In this document: piece after piece, positions 34,771-43,784 of the stretch | Numbering within the stretch: the stretch's first letter is position 1 | How the letters are laid out: the number at the start of each line of letters is the position of its first letter | From: Bacteroidales bacterium | GTDB taxonomy: Bacteria; Bacteroidota; Bacteroidia; Bacteroidales; UBA10428 | NCBI GenBank assembly: GCA_016933335.1 | Contig: JAFGBD010000047.1 | Span: 54,290 to 118,289 of the forward strand | DNA length: 64,000 nt | Direction of reading: 5' to 3' | Made by a program: the position numbers and the translations under genes | The notes under the pieces: generated by a model | Told to the model about the DNA's origin: nothing | Database searches by the model: none | Seen by the model: only the letters and a program-made list of their open reading frames with translations

Positions 34771-36990
34771 ATGCAACGAATCATACTTGTATCCAACAGG
34801 TTGCCGATTAATGTATCTTTTAAAAACCGGCGGATAATTATAGAACCCAGCGTGGGAGGTCTGGCTACAGGTATGAGCTCTGTTCACAAGTTTTATGAAA
34901 CAAAGTGGATAGGCTGGCCCGGAATTGACTTTGAGAACACAGATTTTTCTCTGATAGATGATATCAACAGGGAACTCACTCAGCGAAATTGTGTCCCGGT
35001 TTATCTGAACCAGAAAGACCTGGATAATTATTATTTTGGGTTCAGTAATAAAACCATCTGGCCATTATATCATTATTTTACCCAGTATGTAGTATATGAG
35101 GAAAGTTACTGGGAATCCTACAAAGAGGTTAATATGCGGTTCGCAGAGAAAGTTCTTGATTATGTAAAGGATGATGACATCATCTGGGTTCACGACTATC
35201 ATCTTCAGCTTTTACCCAAGATGATAAAGGATGCAAGACCTGATTTACAGATCGGTTTTTTCCTGCATATACCGTTCCCCTCATTCGAACTTTTCAGAGG
35301 CCTGCCCTGGAGAAAAGAGATCATTGAGGGTATACTCGGAGCTGATCTGACAGGTTTCCATGCATATGATTATGAGCGGCATTTTATCAGTTCTGTCCGG
35401 CGTTTACTTGGTTACGACATTAATCTGAACCAGATTAACCTCGACAACCGTATCATAAAAATCGATTCATTTCCCATGGGGATTGATTATAATAAATATC
35501 ATAAAGCAGCTATCAGACATCAGAAAGTACCAAAAACGGAAAAAACCAGGATCGGAAGGGAGATTGAAAACCGTCTTGCTCTCTCACCCGACACAAAACT
35601 GATACTGTCAATTGACAGGCTGGACTATACCAAAGGAATTGCCAACCGCCTGAAGGCGTTTGAATTTTTTCTCGGGAGATATCCTGAGTTTCATGAGAAG
35701 GTTTCACTGGTCATGTTATGTGTACCGTCACGTTCAAACGTAGAACAATACCAGCTTATGAAAAGTGAGGTTGATGAACTTGTAGGCAGGATCAACGGGA
35801 AATATGCCTCCATAAACTGGTCACCGGTATGGTATTTCTACCGTTCTCTTCCGTTTAACAGCCTGATTGATCTTTATGTCTATTCAGATATTGCATTGAT
35901 TACACCGATCAGGGATGGAATGAATCTTGTCGCTAAAGAGTATATTGCCACAAAAACAGACTGTAAAGGAGTTTTGATCCTGAGTGAAATGGCAGGCGCA
36001 GCCAAGGAAATGGGCGAAGCAATCATCATTAATCCTAATAATTATGGTGAAATTGCCGATGCACTTAAAACTGCCATCCTGATGCCGTTATCCGTGCAGA
36101 AAGAGAAGATCACCGCCATGCAGATCCGACTGAAGAGATATAATATTGAAAAATGGACCAAGGATTTTCTTGGTAGCCTGACAAATACAATGATACAACG
36201 CAGCAAACTGGCTACCAAGGAATTGACAACAGAGGAGGAGCTAAAATTACTTGATGCTTACAGGCATGCAAAGAAAAGGATCCTATTCCTTGATTACGAC
36301 GGCACCCTTGTTGGCTTCAAAAAGCAGCCTGAACTGGCATCACCTGATGAAAGCCTTTATAAGATACTCGATACGCTGTCGCTGAAAAAGGGAAATGAAA
36401 TCGTTTTGATAAGCGGCAGGGACAGGCGGACTTTTACAGACTGGTTCGGAGAAAAGAAATATTCTCTCATTGTTGAACACGGAGTATGGATAAAATCTCC
36501 GGATTCGGGTTGGAAATTAATTGAAAAAACAAATAAGGAGTGGAAAGAATTTATAAAACCTGTCATCGAATTTTATGTTGACCGCACACCGGGAAGTTTT
36601 ATTGAGGAAAAAAACTATTCGCTGGTATGGCATTTCAGGAAGTGTGATCCGGACCTTGGAAATATCCGTGCCATTGAACTGAAGGATGAACTGACAAGTC
36701 TCATCGCAAACAATAATCTTGAAATTCTGGAAGGAAACAAGGTCATCGAAGTTAAAAACAGCGGCATAAATAAGGGGAGAGCAGCTTCACAACGGATAGC
36801 CGGAAACAGTTATGATTTTATCATGGGAATTGGTGACGACTGGACAGATGAATACCTGTTTGAAGAACTGCCGCAATCAGCTTACACCATCAAGGTAGGG
36901 ATGGTCAATACCAGGGCAAGATACAATGTTGATACCTTTAATGATGTCAGAAAACTGCTTAAAAAACTATCGGACATCAATATTAAATAA
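34771..36990 (+). CDS. Fused trehalose-6-phosphate synthase/phosphatase
   Basis: A 739-residue OtsA-OtsB fusion. Residues 1-470 are a GT20 glycosyltransferase (VSNRLPINV, SVGGLATGM, WVHDYHLQLLPKM, RDGMNLVAKEY). Residues 490-735 are a HAD phosphatase (LFLDYDGTLVGF, LISGRDRRTF, GIGDDWTDEYLF). It makes trehalose-6-phosphate from UDP-glucose and glucose-6-phosphate and then removes the phosphate. Both halves keep their key residues. Trehalose serves as a compatible solute or stress protectant. It is divergent from the GH15 gene with a 104-base shared control region. Confidence 0.95.
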   Translation: MQRIILVSNRLPINVSFKNRRIIIEPSVGGLATGMSSVHKFYETKWIGWPGIDFENTDFSLIDDINRELTQRNCVPVYLNQKDLDNYYFGFSNKTIWPLYHYFTQYVVYEESYWESYKEVNMRFAEKVLDYVKDDDIIWVHDYHLQLLPKMIKDARPDLQIGFFLHIPFPSFELFRGLPWRKEIIEGILGADLTGFHAYDYERHFISSVRRLLGYDINLNQINLDNRIIKIDSFPMGIDYNKYHKAAIRHQKVPKTEKTRIGREIENRLALSPDTKLILSIDRLDYTKGIANRLKAFEFFLGRYPEFHEKVSLVMLCVPSRSNVEQYQLMKSEVDELVGRINGKYASINWSPVWYFYRSLPFNSLIDLYVYSDIALITPIRDGMNLVAKEYIATKTDCKGVLILSEMAGAAKEMGEAIIINPNNYGEIADALKTAILMPLSVQKEKITAMQIRLKRYNIEKWTKDFLGSLTNTMIQRSKLATKELTTEEELKLLDAYRHAKKRILFLDYDGTLVGFKKQPELASPDESLYKILDTLSLKKGNEIVLISGRDRRTFTDWFGEKKYSLIVEHGVWIKSPDSGWKLIEKTNKEWKEFIKPVIEFYVDRTPGSFIEEKNYSLVWHFRKCDPDLGNIRAIELKDELTSLIANNNLEILEGNKVIEVKNSGINKGRAASQRIAGNSYDFIMGIGDDWTDEYLFEELPQSAYTIKVGMVNTRARYNVDTFNDVRKLLKKLSDINIK

Positions 36991-37122
36991 CGATTTTTTG
37001 ATCAAAAATGTGCCATTCTGGTTGTTTTTCTGCTGAATTTCGATCAACCAGTTCCACAGGAATTGATCATCCTGATCATCATAATCTTCTGTGATGACTG
37101 GATAAATTTCCGTGTGAATTGT

Positions 37123-37130
37123 TAATTTTG
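37123..37130 (+). promoter_or_regulatory. -7 box before the sigma factor gene
   Basis: Exact TAATTTTG at 37123-37130. Transcription should begin near 37137, which makes the GTG at 37138 an unlikely start and favours the ATG at 37162. Confidence 0.45.
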
Positions 37131-37161
37131 AGAAACGGTGAAATTGCATCAGCCTGAGGCG

Positions 37162-37740
37162 ATGAAAAATGATGAATATCTGTCATATAAAGACGAGGAG
37201 ATTATCGATTTGATAACAATCGAAAATAAAACCGAATTGTTTCAGCTGTTATATGACAGGTATCATTCAAAGGTGCTGGATAAATGCTATAGTCTTTTGA
37301 AAGATAAGTTACTGGCAAATGAATTTGTTCAGGATATTTTTTCAAAGGTTTATGAAAAACTTGACAGCTTCAGGGGAGTTTCTTCATTCTCATCCTGGCT
37401 GTATGCAATAACCTATAACCAATGTATAGAATACCTGCGGGTTAAGAAGAAGCTCCATTATCCTGAATGGAACCGCAACAGTATCCTGCCGGAAATCATT
37501 GATGAGCAGAATGAAGATTTCACAAATATCAGGTATGAAAGACTGATAAAGATTCTTGACATCATTCATCCGGAGGAAAAAGCACTTTTGCAGATGAAAT
37601 ACAAGGACAATCTGTCTGTAAAACTGATCCAGTCAGTATTGAAGATAAGCGAGAGTGCGGTGAAAATGAGACTGAAAAGAGCCAAAGCACGCGTGATCTA
37701 TTTGTATAAGAAACTTTATCATGATGAAGATGATCTGTAA
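37162..37740 (+). CDS. ECF-type RNA polymerase sigma factor
   Basis: About 192 residues with a region 2 helix set (LYDRYHSKVLDKCYSLLKDK, ANEFVQDIFSKVYEKLDSF, SSWLYAITYNQCIEYLR) and a region 4 helix-turn-helix near the C-terminus (LIQSVLKISESAVKMRLKRA). No anti-sigma gene with a membrane helix is adjacent. The next gene is a PepSY-like protein that could be a target or partner. I start at ATG 37162; an in-frame GTG at 37138 is possible. Confidence 0.87.
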   Translation: MKNDEYLSYKDEEIIDLITIENKTELFQLLYDRYHSKVLDKCYSLLKDKLLANEFVQDIFSKVYEKLDSFRGVSSFSSWLYAITYNQCIEYLRVKKKLHYPEWNRNSILPEIIDEQNEDFTNIRYERLIKILDIIHPEEKALLQMKYKDNLSVKLIQSVLKISESAVKMRLKRAKARVIYLYKKLYHDEDDL

Positions 37741-37790
37741 AGTGACTTTAAAGTGATTGTTCGTCATAAAGGTGTCATTTAACAGAAAAA

Positions 37791-38195
37791 ATGTCAGAAA
37801 ACTTTTTTAAATCCTGGTTAACAGGTAATGCAATTTCTACCCCTGAAACAGTGAGGAAATTTTTTAATCTGGGATTTCCCGGCGCTAAGAATGTTGAATG
37901 GTTTAAGACAGAAGATTATTATGAGGCCGTTTTTTATGAGGATGATATTGAAAAAATCTGCAGATTCGGTACCGGGGGTGACTGGATTGAAACCAGGATA
38001 AATCTGGATATTGCTGATTTAAATAATAATATCAGGATAAATGCAGAACAGCATGGCGAGATCATGAATGCAATACTGATTGAGCTGCCTGACGGAAAAA
38101 AATACGAAGTGATAATCAGGAACATGCAGTTGAAAAGATATCTGCTGATCCTTGCTCATTCAGGTGAAATCATTGATAACCAGCCTATCAGTTAA
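37791..38195 (+). CDS. PepSY-like (BLIP-type) domain protein
   Basis: A 134-residue protein without a clear signal peptide. FPGAKNVEWFKTEDYYEAVF followed by RFGTGGDWIETR is the pattern of the Bacteroidetes PepSY-like/beta-lactamase-inhibitor-like fold (FPxAxxVxW, then Y-x-V-x-F). Relatives are usually exported; this one is apparently not. It follows the sigma factor gene by 50 bases on the same strand, suggesting co-transcription. Function is unknown. Confidence 0.6.
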   Translation: MSENFFKSWLTGNAISTPETVRKFFNLGFPGAKNVEWFKTEDYYEAVFYEDDIEKICRFGTGGDWIETRINLDIADLNNNIRINAEQHGEIMNAILIELPDGKKYEVIIRNMQLKRYLLILAHSGEIIDNQPIS

Positions 38196-38292
38196 TAACT
38201 GATTAAATGAACCTGTAAAGCCTGAATTTCACTGAATCAAAGGATACAATAAAGCCTGGATGTCACTGACACCCGGATCAGAACATTAATTA

Positions 38293-38742
38293 TCAGCTGA
38301 GCAGTTGTTTAACTTTCATGGCAATCATTTTATTTTCAGCCTTGCCCGCCAGTTCCTTTGAAGCTTTACCCATAACATTTCCCATATCTTTAATTCCGGA
38401 TGCACCGACGCTTTTGATAATTTTTTTTATTGCTTCTGTCAATTCTTCATCGGTCAGTTGTCTGGGAAGGTAAGCAGAAATAACCCGGGCCTCATAAGCC
38501 TCCTTATCATAAAGATCATTCCTGTTCTGTGATCTGTAAATATCTGCCGATTCTTTGCGCTGCTTTATCAGTTTCTGGATAATTCTCATTTCTTCATCTT
38601 CGGTAAGTACTGCTGTTGCACCCTTATCTGCTTTAGCCAGCAGAAAAGCTGTTTTTACTGCCCTGATGGCTTCAAGTTTATCCTTTTCCCTGGCTTTCAT
38701 TGCCTTTTTAAGGTCTTCATTAATTTTTTCAAATAAGCTCAT
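38293..38742 (-). CDS. GatB/YqeY domain protein
   Basis: A 149-residue, Lys/Glu-rich helical protein with the YqeY pattern: LFEKINEDLKKAMKAREKDK at the start, EEMRIIQKLIKQRKESADIY, ISAYLPRQLTDEEL and a GIKDMGNVMG stretch. The domain resembles the tRNA-binding end of GatB. It follows ftsZ by 28 bases, an order common in Bacteroidetes, and is the last gene of the division cluster. The cellular role is not established. Confidence 0.9.
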   Translation of the reverse strand: MSLFEKINEDLKKAMKAREKDKLEAIRAVKTAFLLAKADKGATAVLTEDEEMRIIQKLIKQRKESADIYRSQNRNDLYDKEAYEARVISAYLPRQLTDEELTEAIKKIIKSVGASGIKDMGNVMGKASKELAGKAENKMIAMKVKQLLS

Positions 38743-38770
38743 TGCTGTATTTATTATTTTATAAACCGGT

Positions 38771-40225
38771 TTAGTCTACCTTATCATGAAGGTAGGGATT
38801 GTTCTTGCTTAATTTCGAACCGTTTTCCTCATCGGTAAGCGAATATTTTGATATATCAGATTCTTCGGAAGGTTTGGTTTTTTTAACGGTAACATTTTTT
38901 CTTACATAAGCCGGCTCATTTTCCATTGCCTCGATGTAGTTGTTGTTTTCTGGATTGTTGAAACGCAGTTCTTTCAGTCTCTCATGTGTTTTTCTTATAT
39001 TACGGACACGCTCGGCAGCTTTCGGGTCATCCTCCTGGCATTTGTATTTTGCATTTTTAAGGATCTTTTGTTCTTCCATGTCGTTTCTGATATCAAATTC
39101 GATGATTCTCTGGTCCGGATCATCATGAAACTCTTCATCGGGTTTTTTATTCCTGATACTGAAGTCTTGTTTTTTATCCGTATATGCACCTGTGATATTA
39201 TCATTCAAAGAAACTTTGTCAAGCTGTCTTTTCCTGACATAAAGATCAGGTATGCTGTTGGCTCCGAAACCTGTTGCGATGATCGTCACACTCAACTGAT
39301 TTCCAAGGTTTTCGTCCGTACCATTACCCCATATTAGATCTGCTTCTGTTCCGGCACATTCCTGTATATAGTCGGTTATCTGACCGATTTCATCCATTGT
39401 AACCTCTTCTGTGCCTGAAGTGATATTGATCAATATGTTTTTTGCTCCTTTAATATCATTGTCGTTAAGCAGAGGTGACCTTAAAGCGTCCTGAACAGCT
39501 TTTATGGCTCTGTCCTCACCTTCAGATTTTGCAGAGCCCATGATGGCAACGCCACTGTTTGTCATGACTGTTTCCACATCGGCAAAATCAACATTGATAT
39601 AACCATGCACGGTGATGATTTCTGCAATTCCTTTTGCTGCTATGGCAAGTATATCATCTGCCTTTGAGAATGCTTCAGATACTTTAAGATCACCGTATAT
39701 GCTCCGGATTTTTTCATTATTTATTACCAGCAGCGAATCAACATGATTTTCAATCTCGGCAATGCCTTCAAGTGCCTGGTTTATTCTTCTTTGCCCTTCG
39801 TTTCTGAAGGGAATGGTAACGATGGCCACTGTCAGGATACCCAGTTCTTTTGATGCTTTTGCAATAACAGGTGCAGCACCGGTTCCTGTTCCGCCTCCCA
39901 TACCGGCGGTTATAAATACCATCTTTGTATGATTTGACAGGACTTCAATCACATCATTCAGGTTTTCAATGGCTGCCTGTCTGCCAGTTTCCGGTTTATT
40001 GCCGGCTCCCCTTCCTTCGGTCAGTGATTCACCAAGCTGAATCTTTACGGGCACAGGACTGTTTGCCAGTGCCTGTGCATCTGTATTGCATACAATAAAA
40101 TCAACGTCTTTAATGCCGAGCGAATGCATATGATTGACAGCATTCCCACCACCACCACCAATACCAAGCACCTTGATAATAGAGTGTCTGTTTGCCGGTA
40201 AATCGAAATTCATTAGTTCGTCCAT
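38771..40225 (-). CDS. ftsZ: Cell division protein FtsZ
   Basis: A 484-residue tubulin-like GTPase. The GTP-binding loop GGGTGTG is at residues 110-116, with KVLGIGGGGGNAVNHM near the start and VDFADVETVM in the T7-loop region. After the core (to about 330) there is a long charged linker. EPAYVRKNV, a likely membrane-tether-binding peptide, lies about 45 residues before the end, and a final tail ends NPYLHDKVD, a Bacteroidetes feature. FtsZ forms the cytokinetic ring. It is encoded after ftsA. Confidence 0.98.
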   Translation of the reverse strand: MDELMNFDLPANRHSIIKVLGIGGGGGNAVNHMHSLGIKDVDFIVCNTDAQALANSPVPVKIQLGESLTEGRGAGNKPETGRQAAIENLNDVIEVLSNHTKMVFITAGMGGGTGTGAAPVIAKASKELGILTVAIVTIPFRNEGQRRINQALEGIAEIENHVDSLLVINNEKIRSIYGDLKVSEAFSKADDILAIAAKGIAEIITVHGYINVDFADVETVMTNSGVAIMGSAKSEGEDRAIKAVQDALRSPLLNDNDIKGAKNILINITSGTEEVTMDEIGQITDYIQECAGTEADLIWGNGTDENLGNQLSVTIIATGFGANSIPDLYVRKRQLDKVSLNDNITGAYTDKKQDFSIRNKKPDEEFHDDPDQRIIEFDIRNDMEEQKILKNAKYKCQEDDPKAAERVRNIRKTHERLKELRFNNPENNNYIEAMENEPAYVRKNVTVKKTKPSEESDISKYSLTDEENGSKLSKNNPYLHDKVD

Positions 40226-40285
40226 TTTTTGAGGTTTTATAATTGTCTTATGGCATTTCTAACAGATTGTTTTTGCATATTGATC

Positions 40286-41596
40286 TTACATTCTTGCATC
40301 ATTTTCTTCAAAGATATCTGTTATGGTTTTTTTGATTGAATCAAAAATGCCGGACCGTTGCCGTGATTTTAAATCTTTTGGCTCTTCACTTGCGACAGGC
40401 TCCTCTTCGGTTTCGATGTCAGCTTTTTTATTATTATTGTGAAGAATCTCGTCGCCTTTTAACAAGAGTCCGATACTTGTTGAATACATAGGTTGATTGA
40501 TTTCTTCAGGTGTTTCACTCGAAAGGTGTTCATTCGGATAACCAATCCTCACGTCCAGTCCGGATCTGAATTTAACCAGCTGCGGAAGATGTCTTAACAA
40601 AGCACCGCCGCCTGTAAGCACAATACCTGCGCTGAGTTTTTCCATGCAGTCTGAGTTTTCCAGCTCGAAAAGCACTGCATCAATAATTTCTTCCATCCTC
40701 GACTGGATGATGTATGCCAGGCTCTTGAAAGATATCTCTTTGGGTTCTCTGCCACTGATCCCCGGGATGGTGACAACCTTATCTTCCGGTGCCAGATCTC
40801 CCAGCGCTGATCCGAACTGTATTTTAAGTGCCTCAGCCTGTCGTGTCAGGATAGAACAACCTTCTTTGATATCTGAGGTGACCACATTTCCTCCAAAGGG
40901 GATCACTGCCGTATGTCTTATTACATCATCGAAGAAAACGGCAATGTCTGTAGTCCCTCCGCCTACATCAATCAATGCCACACCGGCTTCAATCTCATCT
41001 TCGGTCAATACGGATATGGAAGAGGCGAGTGGCTCCAGAATCAGCTGATTAACCTTTAGTCCGCACCGGTTGATACACTTTTCAATGTTTCTTGCAGATG
41101 CAATCTGGCCAATCACAATATGAAAATTGGCCTCAAGCCGTTTGCCGGACATACCGATAGGATTTTTAACCCCGGTTTCATTATCAACAATGTAATTCTG
41201 AGGCAGCACATGAATTATTTCTTCACCAACATCAATGGGTATTTTATACATATCGTTGATGAGTGCCTCAATGTCTTGCCGGGTGATCTCATTTTCATAA
41301 GAATCGCGGTTGATGTATCCTCTGTTTCTTACACTTTTAATATGCTGTCCTGCGATCCCGACAAACACATCATTCATGGAAATTCCGGTTTGTTTCTGAA
41401 CTTCCTCCACCGTATATCTGATGGTGCTTACTGTTTCCTCGATATTCAAAACCACACCTCTTTTGATACCTTTTGACGGAGTTTTGCTCATCCCGAGAAT
41501 TTCAAGTTTACCATTTTCATTTTTTCTGCCTATGATCGATACAATTTTAGTGGTACCGATATCAACTGCAGCAAGAATTTTACTTTTTTGGCTCAT
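40286..41596 (-). CDS. ftsA: Cell division protein FtsA
   Basis: A 436-residue actin-like ATPase that tethers FtsZ to the membrane. AAVDIGTTKIVSIIG is the phosphate 1 motif, ALIDVGGGTTDIAVF phosphate 2 and GIVLTGGGALL the adenosine motif. The SHS2 domain lies between. The C-terminus ends in a basic amphipathic stretch (IFDSIKKTITDIFEEND) suited to membrane binding. It lies between ftsQ (4-base gap) and ftsZ in the cluster. Confidence 0.97.
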   Translation of the reverse strand: MSQKSKILAAVDIGTTKIVSIIGRKNENGKLEILGMSKTPSKGIKRGVVLNIEETVSTIRYTVEEVQKQTGISMNDVFVGIAGQHIKSVRNRGYINRDSYENEITRQDIEALINDMYKIPIDVGEEIIHVLPQNYIVDNETGVKNPIGMSGKRLEANFHIVIGQIASARNIEKCINRCGLKVNQLILEPLASSISVLTEDEIEAGVALIDVGGGTTDIAVFFDDVIRHTAVIPFGGNVVTSDIKEGCSILTRQAEALKIQFGSALGDLAPEDKVVTIPGISGREPKEISFKSLAYIIQSRMEEIIDAVLFELENSDCMEKLSAGIVLTGGGALLRHLPQLVKFRSGLDVRIGYPNEHLSSETPEEINQPMYSTSIGLLLKGDEILHNNNKKADIETEEEPVASEEPKDLKSRQRSGIFDSIKKTITDIFEENDARM

Positions 41597-41600
41597 ATTC

Positions 41601-42392
41601 TTATCTTTTTGAACATATAATTTGATTCCTGAATTTCAGGTTGATGAAAACATATTCATTCCAGCCTGATTTGTTAAAACCTTCTGTATAAAGTGTTTTG
41701 AGATTTTCCAGTTTTTCTTCATAGTTATCGATACCGCCAAACAGGATGATATGGGGCCCGACACGGGGTATCAGCTCAAATTCGTAAGCTTCGTTAACAT
41801 ATATTTGCTCGAATTGAGCACGCCATAAATCGTTTTGATTGATATAGTTAACAAGCATCAGCAGATCATAGATGACACGTTTTGATCCGGTCATATTATC
41901 AGGGTTCTGAACGAAAATATTCCTGGTACGATTCAAATCAAAAGGTTCCTGTATTCTTCCGTTTGCTATCAGAACCATTGGACTGAAATGCTCCGACAGG
42001 GGAAATATATACCCCTCACTGTCAAGGTAGTATCCTTTATTATGGATGTTGATGATTCTTACAACAGGTTTTCGGATTGTTGCACGGATATGCAACCTGC
42101 CATCTTCAGTAACATAGCACTCGGCAGATTTAATTGCTGGCAGTTCAAGAAGGATGCGTTCGGTTTCCTTCAGGCTGATCTCATTGACCGGCCTTCCAAG
42201 ACAGTGAGTCCGGGTGGAAATTGCATCGATGATGTCATCACTGGTGAGGAGTCCGGTTTCCTTACTGTTGGTGATGGTAACATTCAATCCGTTGCACAAC
42301 AACTGTTTCCTTGTATCTGATATGGTCCCTGACATAACTACCAGATACAACATTAATATGCTAAACAGTGCTATGTTTTTTAACCTTATCAT
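41601..42392 (-). CDS. ftsQ: Cell division protein FtsQ
   Basis: A 263-residue bitopic protein with one membrane helix near the N-terminus (about residues 5-22, IALFSILMLYLVVMSG) and a periplasmic part with a POTRA-like start (LTSDDIIDAI) and GYYLDSEGYIFPL. It links the Z-ring to the peptidoglycan synthesis subcomplex. Sequence is poorly conserved in the family, but position between murC and ftsA and the topology make the call. Confidence 0.9.
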   Translation of the reverse strand: MIRLKNIALFSILMLYLVVMSGTISDTRKQLLCNGLNVTITNSKETGLLTSDDIIDAISTRTHCLGRPVNEISLKETERILLELPAIKSAECYVTEDGRLHIRATIRKPVVRIINIHNKGYYLDSEGYIFPLSEHFSPMVLIANGRIQEPFDLNRTRNIFVQNPDNMTGSKRVIYDLLMLVNYINQNDLWRAQFEQIYVNEAYEFELIPRVGPHIILFGGIDNYEEKLENLKTLYTEGFNKSGWNEYVFINLKFRNQIICSKR

Positions 42393-42395
42393 AAA

Positions 42396-43778
42396 TCAGC
42401 CGCCATATTTTTTAATCAGTAACTGTTTGATCGGTTCGCGAAAACAATCAATATCTCCGGCTCCCATCGTAATAAGAACCTCAATATTTCTGTCTTTCAG
42501 GGTTTCTGTCAGATCACCCTTGGCAATGAGTATTTTGTTTTTAAGTTTTACATCCCTGAATATCAAATCTGAACTGACATTCTTCACCGGCAGTTCACGT
42601 GCAGGATAAATGTCCAGCAGTATCAGTTCATCCAGTTTGTCGAGGCTTCCGGCAAATTCAACTGCAAAATCACGGGTCCTTGAATACAAATGAGGTTGAA
42701 ATATTCCCGTTATTTTTCTGCCGGGATATAGTTTTCTGACAGATCCGATGATCGCATCCAGCTCTTTTGGATGATGTGCATAGTCATCGACATAAACAAC
42801 TTTCCCTGTCTGATAAATCACATCGAATCTTCTCATGATACCTGAAAATCCAGCCAGCGATTTTTTTATTTTTTCTCTGCTTAATCCTGCAATGATCGTT
42901 GCTGCAATAGCTGCAATGGCATTTTCAACATTCACCAGGCCGGGGTGAGAGAGAGAGAGGTTCCTGATGATTTCCACCGGGGTGACCACATCAAAATGAT
43001 ACCTTCCATTCTCAATCCGGATGTTTTTTGCATGATAATCTGCAGGACCTTCAAGAGCATAGGTATATACTTCAATCCAGGGATTCTGGGGCTGAAGTTC
43101 AATGCCCTGTTTGATGATCAGTTTACCTTCTCTTTGAATTTGCGAGACAAAAGCTTTAAATGATTTCCGAACCTCTTCCAAAGAACCGTAAATATCGAGG
43201 TGGTCTGCGTCAATTGCCGTCACTACTGCAATCTCGGGATGAAGTCTGAGAAAAGACCTGTCATATTCATCAGCTTCTGCAATCAGGTATTCGCTGGTAT
43301 CTGAATGTAAATAGTTGCTGTTAAAGTTTTTGGAAATACCTCCGAGAAATGCGCTGCACCCGAAATCCGACTGATGCATCAGCCAGGCGATCATTGTTGC
43401 CACCGTTGTCTTGCCATGTGTACCGGCCACACATACAGCTCTTTTATCCATGCTTAGCATACCCAGTATTTCAGCACGCTTGTGAATGTGAAAACGTTTT
43501 GATCTGAAGTACTGCAGTTCGCTGTGTGTGTCGGGTATTGCAGGCGTAATCACAATAAGTGTTTCATCAGGAGCCAGAAATTCTTCAGGAACAGCCCGGA
43601 TATCATCCTCATAGTGAATGTCAATTCCTGAACCGGAGAGCTCTTCAGTGAGTTGTGTCGGTGTGCGGTCATATCCGGCAACATGCTTCCCTGCAGATTT
43701 AAAATACCTGGCCAGGGCACTCATCCCGATTCCGCCTATCCCTATGAAGTAGACCCTATGTATCTGTTCCGGTTTCAT
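42396..43778 (-). CDS. murC: UDP-N-acetylmuramate-L-alanine ligase
   Basis: A 460-residue Mur ligase with a Rossmann start (HRVYFIGIGGIGMSALARYF), the ATP loop AGTHGKTTVATM, and VDDYAHHPKELDA, which is diagnostic of MurC. It adds L-alanine to UDP-MurNAc in the cytoplasm. 3 bases separate it from ftsQ and 6 from murG. Confidence 0.97.
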   Translation of the reverse strand: MKPEQIHRVYFIGIGGIGMSALARYFKSAGKHVAGYDRTPTQLTEELSGSGIDIHYEDDIRAVPEEFLAPDETLIVITPAIPDTHSELQYFRSKRFHIHKRAEILGMLSMDKRAVCVAGTHGKTTVATMIAWLMHQSDFGCSAFLGGISKNFNSNYLHSDTSEYLIAEADEYDRSFLRLHPEIAVVTAIDADHLDIYGSLEEVRKSFKAFVSQIQREGKLIIKQGIELQPQNPWIEVYTYALEGPADYHAKNIRIENGRYHFDVVTPVEIIRNLSLSHPGLVNVENAIAAIAATIIAGLSREKIKKSLAGFSGIMRRFDVIYQTGKVVYVDDYAHHPKELDAIIGSVRKLYPGRKITGIFQPHLYSRTRDFAVEFAGSLDKLDELILLDIYPARELPVKNVSSDLIFRDVKLKNKILIAKGDLTETLKDRNIEVLITMGAGDIDCFREPIKQLLIKKYGG

Positions 43779-43784
43779 TTCATC

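Noticed and set aside
36994..37010. Near-palindrome ATTTTTTGATCAAAAAT after otsAB
   Set aside because: Low-complexity A/T arms around TGATCA, which can arise by chance; no T-run geometry of a terminator with a GC stem.
36967..37149. 60-codon minus-strand frame after otsAB
   Set aside because: Begins inside the sigma factor region in antisense and ends inside otsAB in antisense; no supporting signal.
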